From NCBI GenBank assembly GCA_027310325.1, contig DAIDBB010000453.1, positions 1 through 8,218 of the forward strand: a DNA stretch of 8,218 nucleotides. Direction: 5' to 3'. Position numbers and translations under genes: made by a program. Under the pieces are notes generated by a model. It was not told where the DNA came from and made no database searches. It was given only the letters and a program-made list of their open reading frames with translations. Positions 1 to 5,411 of the stretch are shown piece after piece. Each line of letters starts with the position of its first letter. Within the stretch, counting starts at the first letter, position 1. This stretch comes from a bacterium (GTDB lineage: Bacteria; Desulfobacterota; GWC2-55-46).

Positions 1-1
1 C

Positions 2-259
2 AATGGGTGTGTCGAGAGGCTTAATCAGACGGTACAGGAGGAGTTCTACAAGGTAGCCTTCCGTAAGAAGCTCTACAAATCCATTGAAGAGATACAGGCC
101 GATCTTGATGCCTTTATGGCCTGGTACAATAGTGAGCGCACAAACCAGGGCCGGTACTGCCAGGGACGGACCCCGCTACAGACATTCCTGGATGGCCTTG
201 AACTCTATCAGCAGTACGTCTATGAAAATCCTGTGGAGGAAAAGGAGGTGATGATGTAG
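2..259 (+). CDS. IS481-type transposase, C-terminal fragment (cut by window edge)
   Basis: The frame is open from base 2 to a TAG at 257-259, giving 85 residues; the N-terminal part lies outside the window. The fragment begins with NGCVERLNQT. In DDE integrase-core transposases the glutamate of this motif is the third catalytic acidic residue. It continues with EEFY, a helix containing IEEIQADLDAFMAWYN, then SERTNQGR and GRTPLQTFLDG, which is the typical C-terminal pattern of IS481-type (rve-fold) transposases. Most relatives have a histidine where this copy has N in TNQG. The protein would cut and join insertion-sequence ends. It is convergent with the TPR gene and ends 74 bases from that gene's stop. 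Whether the whole element is intact cannot be judged. The family call is from recalled motif similarity; IS3-group membership is the main alternative. Confidence 0.85.
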   Translation, partial: NGCVERLNQTVQEEFYKVAFRKKLYKSIEEIQADLDAFMAWYNSERTNQGRYCQGRTPLQTFLDGLELYQQYVYENPVEEKEVMM

Positions 260-333
260 ACTTAGAAGTGCCTTAACCGGGAGACCGACTGTAAGCGCAA
301 ATATCGCGTTCAGGGCAAATAAATAGCGCGTTC
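260..333. repeat. Distal end of insertion sequence / junction, with a 13-bp near-perfect direct repeat
   Basis: These 74 bases separate the transposase stop from the stop codon of the convergent TPR gene and should contain the right end of the insertion sequence. A 13-base stretch at 299-311 (AAATATCGCGTTC) recurs at 321-333 (AAATAGCGCGTTC) with one mismatch. The second copy abuts the TPR stop codon. The exact end of the element cannot be fixed because its other end is outside the window, so neither the terminal inverted repeat nor a target duplication can be paired. Confidence 0.4.
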
Positions 334-1041
334 CTATTTCGACCGCTGCAGAAGAAGGTTCATGTACATCCGCGCCATCTTGTCCATCGGGTTTCTTCTT
401 AGAACCTTAAGCCACTCGGTCTTGGCCTTTTCGGCCTGTCCCATGGAAAAATAGGTCAACCCGAGCTGGATCCTCGGCATGGCAAAATCCGGGTTTGCTT
501 TGACCGCGTCTTCAAGCTCCTTCAAGGCGTTCCCATAATCCTTCATGTCCCTGTACGCAACGCCGAGGTTCATCCTTATATCGGCGAACTCAGGGCGGAG
601 CGTCAGCGCTTTTTTGAATTCTTCCGCGGCCTCAGGATAAAACCCTAGGTCCTTGTAAATAATCCCAATTTCCATGTGCATGTTGGCGATCTTGCCTCTT
701 ACGTACGGGTCGAGGTAGGTCGTCGAGTCCTTCCTCATTTCCTTAGCCATCGCGTATATCTGACGCGACTCCTCGAAACGTCCGAGCTCATTGAAAATGA
801 CGGAGAGGTTCAACGATGCCTCGGTATAGTTGGGATTTATCTCGAGCGCCTTTTGGAATGATTTTATCGCGTCTTCGAACCGGAGGCCAGAGTAGTAGAT
901 AAGGCCCAGCATGTTGAACACATCCGCGAAGTTGTTCTTTTCCGCGGCGACCTTATCCAGGTGCTGAAGAGCAAGATCGTATTTTTCATCCTCAAAGGCC
1001 TTTTTACCAAGGTCGTAGTGATGCTGCCAACCTTTATCCAT
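334..1041 (-). CDS. Tetratricopeptide-repeat protein, six TPRs
   Basis: This is a 235-residue protein made almost entirely of tetratricopeptide repeats, at about residues 5-37, 38-71, 72-105, 118-151, 152-185 and 186-219. Most carry the G/A/Y/P pattern, for example LGLIYY...F..A...F.KALEINPN. A short linker (about 106-117, containing YLDPYVRGK) splits the array into two sets of three. There is no signal peptide, lipobox or membrane segment, so it is probably cytoplasmic or peripherally bound. TPR arrays are protein-docking scaffolds and no catalytic role is suggested. The ATG start has an AAGGGG-type ribosome site just upstream. The gene begins 48 bases after bamD with no promoter visible between, so it is probably the last gene of that transcript. 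An adaptor for BamD or for the CheA/CheW system is possible from context only. Confidence 0.85.
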   Translation of the reverse strand: MDKGWQHHYDLGKKAFEDEKYDLALQHLDKVAAEKNNFADVFNMLGLIYYSGLRFEDAIKSFQKALEINPNYTEASLNLSVIFNELGRFEESRQIYAMAKEMRKDSTTYLDPYVRGKIANMHMEIGIIYKDLGFYPEAAEEFKKALTLRPEFADIRMNLGVAYRDMKDYGNALKELEDAVKANPDFAMPRIQLGLTYFSMGQAEKAKTEWLKVLRRNPMDKMARMYMNLLLQRSK

Positions 1042-1089
1042 TTTTCCCCTTTTAACAGCCGCGAGCGTTTTTTTTACAGGATTAGAGTA

Positions 1090-1872
1090 CTACCCTTGAT
1101 CGAGTTTTTCACGCGCATCTTTTACGAAGGGACTGTCGGGGAATTTACTTATAAGGTCTGTCAGGGTATCTTTGGCAAGCCCCTTCTCGCCAAGTTCCAT
1201 ATATGTGACGCCTATATAATAAAGAGTCTTATCAGTAAGCCCCACTTCCGGATAGTCCTTGAGTATGTCCCGGAACCTCGCAAGGGCCCCCTTGTAGTTC
1301 TTCACGTTGAAATAAAAGCTTGCTATATAGAATTCCCTGTCCGCAAGCCTTCTCCTCAGGAACCCGATCAATTCCTTGGCCTTGTCGCGATACGCCGAAT
1401 CAGGGTACGCCATTACGAGGTCCTGAAATACAAAGAGGGCTTTTTTCGTGTTCGTCTGGTCCCTGTCGACGCTAAGCATGTCCTTGAAATAGCTCATGCC
1501 CTTCTGAAAAAGCGCGTAGGCTGCCCTGGGATGGGCGGGATGCAAAGCAACAAAGTTGGTATAATAGGAGCTCGCGTCGTCGTATTTTTCCATGGCGTAA
1601 CAAACGTCGCCGAGCATGAGCTGCGCCTCTATCGCGTATGCGCTTAAAGGATGATTTTCCATCAGCGCCTTGAAGTTGGCATCGGCATCCCCGTACTTCT
1701 GGTCAAGGTAGGCCTTCACTCCCGTGTCGTACAGCTCCTTAGGGTCCCTGTTTCCCTGCACCTCGGTTACAGCGGCGCTGCAGCCGGCTAGAGCAAACGC
1801 AGCCAGGGCCGTCATGAAAACCATCTTCATCAAGCCCTTGAGATTATCTTTAGGGTCCCTTCTCTTCTTCAA
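1090..1872 (-). CDS. bamD: Outer-membrane assembly lipoprotein BamD-like (TPR lipoprotein)
   Basis: The 260-residue product has a hydrophobic leader ending in the lipobox L28-A29-G30-C31, so it should be lipidated at Cys31 and anchored in a membrane. The mature part holds about five degenerate TPR units: about 44-75, 80-112, 117-157, 176-209 and 216-250. It includes the BamD/YfiO signature near residues 136-180, with DRDQTNTKKALFVFQ, YPDSAYRDKA and RRRLADRE. BamD-family proteins work with BamA to insert beta-barrel proteins into the outer membrane. The start taken here is a TTG at 1870-1872, because GGAGG lies four bases before it. An ATG at codon 15 (1828-1830) would give a more usual 16-residue lipoprotein leader but has only a weak ribosome site. 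A dedicated promoter lies at 1894-1921. The protein could instead be another TPR lipoprotein of the CpoB type, but the DRDQ signature favours BamD. Confidence 0.85.
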   Translation of the reverse strand: MKKRRDPKDNLKGLMKMVFMTALAAFALAGCSAAVTEVQGNRDPKELYDTGVKAYLDQKYGDADANFKALMENHPLSAYAIEAQLMLGDVCYAMEKYDDASSYYTNFVALHPAHPRAAYALFQKGMSYFKDMLSVDRDQTNTKKALFVFQDLVMAYPDSAYRDKAKELIGFLRRRLADREFYIASFYFNVKNYKGALARFRDILKDYPEVGLTDKTLYYIGVTYMELGEKGLAKDTLTDLISKFPDSPFVKDAREKLDQG

Positions 1873-1875
1873 CGT

Positions 1876-1881
1876 TCCTCC
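1876..1881 (-). promoter_or_regulatory. Ribosome binding site for TTG-started bamD
   Basis: The minus strand reads GGAGGA followed by ACG and then TTG. GGAGG is a near-perfect anti-16S match, although its four-base spacing to the start is slightly short. It is the main reason for preferring TTG over the downstream ATG at 1828-1830. Confidence 0.55.
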
Positions 1882-1893
1882 GTGAATCGACTA

Positions 1894-1921
1894 ACTATAA
1901 CAAACGTGCCCTGATTTTCAA
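1894..1921 (-). promoter_or_regulatory. Predicted sigma70-type promoter of bamD
   Basis: On the minus strand there is TTGAAA (1921-1916, five of six matches to the -35 consensus), a 16-base spacer, and TATAGT (1899-1894, five of six to the -10 consensus). Transcription would start near 1887, giving a leader of about 15 bases that just contains the GGAGGA ribosome site before the TTG at 1872. It lies in the 102-base cheW-bamD gap and would allow bamD and the TPR gene to be expressed independently of cheA/cheW. Predicted by eye only. Confidence 0.55.
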
Positions 1922-1974
1922 GCTCTTTAAATCTTCCATTTCGCATTACCGACGGCACTTCATGGCTTGTTCAT

Positions 1975-2517
1975 TCAAACGCCGGATATGTCGATAAGCC
2001 TGCCAAGATTCAAGATACTTACGTTCCTGCCGTTGACGCTCACGACACCTTCCACAAAGAGAGACTTTGCCGGGTCTTCGGTCCCGTTTGATGGCACAAT
2101 GGAACTCAAGGGGACTTCCCGGACCCCTGACAACCTGTCTACGATAAAACCGACCTTGAGGTCATCAAAGAACGTTACAAGGATCCTGCCGAGGTTGTCC
2201 TTCGACGAACCGATCCCAAGCCTCATCTTAAGGTCGAATATCGGGACCATATCGCCCCTTACTGACAGGATCCCCTTTACAAACCCAGGCATGCGCGGGA
2301 CTGACGTAAGGCCGCCGTGCTTCAAGACCTCGACCGCGTCGCTTACTTCGAAGGCGTACTCATTCGGAAGGAGGTGGAATGATACTATCTGTATCATTCC
2401 CCTGTTAAGTGACCTGTATTCAAGGCTGCCGCCGTTATCATCCGCGGCAGCAGCTAACTGACGGACATCTTCGGATATTTCGTTCCCTTGCAGTATGTCT
2501 GTCTTGTTTTTAAGCAT
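1975..2517 (-). CDS. cheW: CheW-type chemosensory coupling protein
   Basis: The product is a single CheW domain of about 180 residues, with an N-terminal extension of about 40 residues. The domain begins near IQIVSFHL and shows the CheW pattern: EYAFEV..AVEVL, then LTSVPRMPGFVKGILSVRGDMV, then PIFDLKMRLG, then VGFIVDRLSGVREV, then VEGVVSVNGRNVSILNL. CheW proteins link chemoreceptor tips to the CheA P5 domain and activate the kinase, forming cytoplasmic arrays under the membrane. The gene starts 46 bases after cheA, which fits a CheA partner. The ATG at 2515-2517 is chosen; it is directly preceded in frame by a TTG at 2518-2520 that could also serve. The upstream sequence (GCGGGCC) is a poor ribosome site, so translation may depend partly on cheA. 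The 40-residue acidic/alanine-rich N-terminal extension has no recognisable function. Confidence 0.93.
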   Translation of the reverse strand: MLKNKTDILQGNEISEDVRQLAAAADDNGGSLEYRSLNRGMIQIVSFHLLPNEYAFEVSDAVEVLKHGGLTSVPRMPGFVKGILSVRGDMVPIFDLKMRLGIGSSKDNLGRILVTFFDDLKVGFIVDRLSGVREVPLSSIVPSNGTEDPAKSLFVEGVVSVNGRNVSILNLGRLIDISGV

Positions 2518-2563
2518 CAAAGGCCCGCATGTTTCAAGATGCCGGTGCGGCTGGACGACGCCT

Positions 2564-4594
2564 TCAAACTCTTACGAAAGACTTTCTTTCCTTTAGCGTC
2601 TGCTCCAGTATCCCGGTCACGTCAAGCACGAGTATGGTGCCTTTATCGCCGATGTCCGTCGCGCCCGCTATGCCGGAGACCTTGAGGAGCCTGGAAAGCG
2701 GTTTTACGACGACATCAAGTTCTTCGACAAGGCACTCGACGATTATGCAAAGGCGGTGTTCAGCAAGCCCGACTACTATCCCGTAACGGGTGCCGGCGCT
2801 TTGCAGTGATTCCTTACCGAAAAACCTTGAAAGCCGGACCGACGGAATGGACCGGCCATTGACCGTTATCTCATTACTTAAGCCTGCCGGGTCATCCGGC
2901 TGACGTATTTCAACGACCTCAAGGACAGCGCTCAAAGGCACGGCGTACCTCTCCCTTGAGTCTTCGATTATAAGGGCCTGCATTATGGCCAGAGTAATCG
3001 GTATCGTAAGTATGAACCTGGTGCCCTTCCCTTTAACGGTATCGATGTCTATAATGCCGCTGAGCCTTGTTATATTCTCCTTTACAACGTCCATCCCAAC
3101 GCCTCTGCCCGATATCTCGCTTACCTCATCCCTTGTTGAGAACCCGGGCATAAAGAGAAGCTCGAGCGTTTCCTGCCTTGATAGCCTCTTCACGTAATCC
3201 CTCGAGACGATACCCTTTTCGACCGCCTTTTCCCTAATGAAATCATCGTCGATGCCAGCCCCGTCGTCCTTCACCTCGACGATGACACGGTTGCCCTTTT
3301 GATAAGCGCTCAAGGTAATGGTGCCGGCCCTGGCCTTTCCGAGCGCTTCCCTTACGGAAGAGGCCTCGATGCCGTGGTCAACGACGTTCCTTATTATATG
3401 CATAAGGGGGTCAGCAAGCTCTTCTATTATGAGCTTGTCTATCTCTGTCTCTTCCCCGTGGGTGACCATACGGATTTCCTTGCCAGTCTCTCTGGAAAGC
3501 TTGTTTGTGAATGTCTCATACCTGGAGAACAGCTGCCCTATCGGCACCATCCGCACGTCAAGGACGCTGTCCCTGAGCTCCAAAAGCTTCCTGTCGAGTA
3601 GTTTTTCAATTCTCGAAAGCTCAATACCTGAAGTCGAGAGCACGCTCTGGTTTTTAAGGTCCTCGCTTAAGGCCGCGATATTTGTCTTTAAAATAAACAG
3701 TTCACTTACGATGTTCATTATGTTATCGAGCTTTCCGATGTTCACCCTGACCGAATTGCTGGACCTGCGCAAAGTCTCGTGGGGAGAGTCCTGGCGGAGC
3801 CTGTCCTTCGAGGGTTTTATGAGCTCGAGGGCCGCCGGCTCCCTGGGGCCTTCGGGCCTTGAGCCTTCAGAGATGACCCTTATGTCGGCCTCGGTGACCT
3901 TTCCGGCAAGGGCGAGGATGAAATTCCTGTCTCTTGATGTCCCGGCCAGTATGTCGAAGAAAAGCATCTGGTGGTTTGTTCTGGAAGACGGCAAAGTGGC
4001 TATCACCTCGGATTCGGTCTTCAAAAGCTCGATCAGGGTCACGTAGCTCTTGTCGAAGTTTGTAATCGGGAACCCGACGTTTACCATAAATATGTTGCGG
4101 CTTTCCCGTAAGTTCTCCCTGAACCTGTGCTCCTCGTATTCGGTAAGAACGGACAGGAACTCCCTGCCTATCCCGGCTTCGATCTTAGGCTTTCTTATCT
4201 GATAGCTTCTTGAGAGGTTAATCTTGGCAGTCTCGATCTCGGACGCCAGATCGCTTTCGCCCCTGGAGGCCACTATCCTCAACAGGAGCTCATGCGTGGC
4301 CATTATGCAATCGAGGACGTCATCGGTGAGGGCGATTCTCCCCATCCTCAAAAGGTCCAGAGTATCCTCAAGGGCGTGGCTTAAGGAAGTCATTTCAGTA
4401 AAGTCAAAAACGCCGGACATGCCCTTAAGGGTGTGAGCGGAACGGAATATGCCGTTGAGGACGGCAGGGTCTATTATGCCGGCTTTAACGCCCTTCCCGA
4501 GCTTAAGGAGGCCCTTGCCCATGGAATTGAGGATGTCCTCAGCCTCGGCGAGGAATTCCTTCAAGCGTTCCTTTTTTGCGTCTCTATTAGCCAA
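2564..4594 (-). CDS. cheA: Chemotaxis-type histidine kinase CheA
   Basis: The protein has 676 residues. P1 (HPt) spans about 1-125, with phospho-acceptor His54 in RSAHTLKGMSG. A middle region at about 140-245 contains LTEYEEHRFRENL and EVIATLPSS. P3 dimerisation is at about 281-345 (VRVNIGKLDNIMNIVSEL). The P4 ATPase, about 350-530, has an N box with N403 and H407 (HIIRNVVDHGIE), a G1 box DDGAGID at 443-449, an F box FMPGFS near 481, GRGVGMDVV at 497-505, and GKGT at 522-525. A P5 CheW-like domain runs from about 535 to 676. All catalytic motifs are intact. It would autophosphorylate at His54 and pass phosphate to a response regulator; none is fused or present nearby. The middle region is not the usual CheY-binding P2 fold as I recognise it. 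The start is TTG at 4592-4594: GGGAGGA lies nine bases before it and no upstream in-frame ATG exists. It precedes cheW. Confidence 0.95.
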   Translation of the reverse strand: MANRDAKKERLKEFLAEAEDILNSMGKGLLKLGKGVKAGIIDPAVLNGIFRSAHTLKGMSGVFDFTEMTSLSHALEDTLDLLRMGRIALTDDVLDCIMATHELLLRIVASRGESDLASEIETAKINLSRSYQIRKPKIEAGIGREFLSVLTEYEEHRFRENLRESRNIFMVNVGFPITNFDKSYVTLIELLKTESEVIATLPSSRTNHQMLFFDILAGTSRDRNFILALAGKVTEADIRVISEGSRPEGPREPAALELIKPSKDRLRQDSPHETLRRSSNSVRVNIGKLDNIMNIVSELFILKTNIAALSEDLKNQSVLSTSGIELSRIEKLLDRKLLELRDSVLDVRMVPIGQLFSRYETFTNKLSRETGKEIRMVTHGEETEIDKLIIEELADPLMHIIRNVVDHGIEASSVREALGKARAGTITLSAYQKGNRVIVEVKDDGAGIDDDFIREKAVEKGIVSRDYVKRLSRQETLELLFMPGFSTRDEVSEISGRGVGMDVVKENITRLSGIIDIDTVKGKGTRFILTIPITLAIMQALIIEDSRERYAVPLSAVLEVVEIRQPDDPAGLSNEITVNGRSIPSVRLSRFFGKESLQSAGTRYGIVVGLAEHRLCIIVECLVEELDVVVKPLSRLLKVSGIAGATDIGDKGTILVLDVTGILEQTLKERKSFVRV

Positions 4595-4602
4595 GCTATG
4601 CG

Positions 4603-4609
4603 TCCTCCC
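4603..4609 (-). promoter_or_regulatory. Ribosome binding site for TTG-started cheA
   Basis: The minus strand reads GGGAGGA, with nine bases between GGAGG and the TTG start at 4594. The upstream codons in this frame contain no ATG, so this site fixes the unusual start. Confidence 0.75.
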
Positions 4610-4629
4610 GGCGACAAGGAACGATAGAA

Positions 4630-4689
4630 TTACTGAACGGAGTCTGAAATTAAATCTCTTTGAGCATCGTAGGTAAAGAACTTCATCAT
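4630..4689 (-). CDS. Possible small ORF (19 residues) in the cheA leader
   Basis: An ATG-ATG pair at 4689-4684 opens a frame of 19 codons ending in TAA at 4632-4630, 35 bases before the cheA TTG. The peptide would read MMKFFTYDAQRDLISDSVQ. GGGGA lies six bases before the first ATG, an acceptable ribosome site. No homologue is recognised and the frame is short enough to occur by chance. If translated, it could be a leader peptide coupled to cheA expression. Confidence 0.2.
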   Translation of the reverse strand: MMKFFTYDAQRDLISDSVQ

Positions 4690-4758
4690 CTTTTTTCCCC
4701 GATATTTATCTGAGAGTTCGATTGCGGGAATATGCGAGGGGGTTATTACGCCGATCTC

Positions 4759-4779
4759 CCGGTATCCGCTCGGAACCGG
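4759..4779. repeat. Short inverted repeat upstream of cheA
   Basis: CCGGT-A-TCC, a four-base loop GCTC, then GGAACCGG: two arms of eight pairs with one bulged A. It lies about 165 bases before the cheA start and could be an operator or an RNA hairpin in the leader. No regulator family is recognised. Confidence 0.4.
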
Positions 4780-5136
4780 ATCTGTTCATGCCTGGAAGAT
4801 CCTCTACTTTACCAAGCGAGATAACTTATATATCCACTCCAGCTAAAATAGCGTTTCTTGCCATATAGGTCCGGATTGCCTTAAGACCCTATGGAAGGCT
4901 AAATCTTCATAGCATTTACTTGAAAGGCGCGATGCCTGCCTTATGGTTACCTTCTACTGACAGTTAGAATATTTTACACAAATCTCTATTGCATGTAAAG
5001 ATTTTAATATTTCCGAAAGGATAACGGGAAACTGCACCGTTTTATCGGGTTATACGGTATTTTTACAAAAAGGGCCGGATTCACCCCACCAGGTCCGCCT
5101 AACAGCTTGCTGAAAAACCCTTTTTTGGGATACTTG

Positions 5137-5161
5137 TTGAATCCGTCTCCGACGGCTTCAA
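5137..5161. repeat. Inverted repeat, 11-bp arms
   Basis: TTGAATCCGTC, a three-base loop TCC, then GACGGCTTCAA. Ten of eleven positions pair, with a single T/C mismatch. It is the first of three hairpins inside the candidate repeat element and lacks a U-tract, so it is not a standard terminator. Confidence 0.6.
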
Positions 5162-5185
5162 TCTGTGGGAATGAATCAATTTTAT

Positions 5186-5218
5186 AGCTCGCCTTATCAC
5201 TTCGTGAGCTGGCGAGCT
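5186..5218. repeat. Nested inverted repeat, 8-bp outer and 4-bp inner stem
   Basis: The outer arms AGCTCGCC (5186-5193) and GGCGAGCT (5211-5218) are perfectly complementary. An inner stem TCAC/GTGA with loop TTC (5197-5207) stacks inside a small internal loop. This would form a stable hairpin in RNA from either strand. No following U-tract is seen. Confidence 0.65.
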
Positions 5219-5257
5219 GCAGAACTGTAGAAAGGTCTCCCCCGACCCGTACATTTG

Positions 5258-5310
5258 AAAAAACTTTAGTTCCTGACAAAACCCCCATCTTTCTGGGGTT
5301 TTGTCAGGAA
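5258..5310 (-). terminator. Predicted rho-independent terminator downstream of ahcY
   Basis: Arms 5270-5285 (TTCCTGACAAAACCCC) and 5295-5310 are a perfect 16-bp inverted repeat around a nine-base loop. On the minus strand the stem is followed, after six bases, by a run of six T (5263-5258). It lies 101 bases after the ahcY stop. The delay before the T-run is longer than ideal, and the same hairpin forms one end of the candidate repeat element, so its role as a terminator is probable rather than certain. Confidence 0.45.
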
Positions 5311-5335
5311 GAACTGAATTTTATTAAAGTGCAAG

Positions 5336-5369
5336 TTGAGAGGAACTTTTTACAAGGACGTCCTCTCAA
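5336..5369. repeat. Inverted repeat just downstream of ahcY
   Basis: TTGAGAGGA (5336-5344) and TCCTCTCAA (5361-5369) are perfect 9-bp arms around a 16-base loop, 42 bases after the ahcY stop codon. It has no adjacent U-tract and may be an mRNA 3'-end stabilising structure or part of the terminator region. Confidence 0.5.
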
Positions 5370-5411
5370 AGAGTTCTTCCGATCCTGCTAAAAAAATGTC
5401 CGGCAAGACTA

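Larger units (their letters stand above)
5103..5316. mobile_element. Candidate miniature repeat element with imperfect terminal inverted repeats
   Basis: The left end CAGCTTGCTGAAAAACCC (5103-5120) matches the reverse complement of the right end (5316-5296, CAG..CTTCCTGACAAAACCC) at 17 of 18 bases if gaps of two and one bases are allowed. A further direct copy of the core, TTCCTGACAAAACCCC, lies at 5270-5285. The 214-bp block contains three hairpins and no transposase, and lies in a long intergenic gap. That architecture is typical of MITE- or REP-like elements. No clear target duplication flanks it, and its copy number in the genome is unknown. The alternative is a terminator region with chance similarity between its ends. 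Confidence 0.35.
4595..5411. other. Approximately 0.8-kb intergenic region rich in inverted repeats
   Basis: No convincing full-size gene is present between the cheA start and the ahcY stop. The longest open frame not opposite a gene is 94 codons on the minus strand (5288-5004). Its ATG sits in the loop of a strong hairpin, it lacks a good ribosome site, and it has no recognised domain, so I do not call it. The left part (4620-4980) should hold the cheA promoter, but I find no clear -35/-10 pair. It contains small inverted repeats at 4759-4779 and 4889-4912. The right part (5100-5370) contains four further hairpins and a repeat-like element, described separately. Confidence 0.7.

Noticed and set aside
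961..1647. 228-codon plus-strand open frame
   Set aside because: It runs antisense to the TPR and bamD genes, spans their junction, and shows no family features; the minus-strand proteins are clear.
4785..4811. FliA (sigma28)-like promoter before cheA
   Set aside because: TAAAGTAG with an 11-base spacer is suggestive, but the -10 element GGCATGAA matches only four of eight positions of GCCGATAA.
4840..4862. Sigma54 promoter resembling TGGCA...GC upstream of cheA
   Set aside because: The GG and GC dinucleotides do not have the required spacing.
5097..5103. Integron attC-like GCCTAAC core
   Set aside because: No matching GTTAGGC-type partner or paired L-boxes downstream, and no integrase or cassette structure.
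5004..5288. 94-codon minus-strand open frame in the intergenic region
   Set aside because: Its start lies in a hairpin loop with a poor ribosome site, it overlaps the repeat block and terminator, and the peptide has no recognisable domain.
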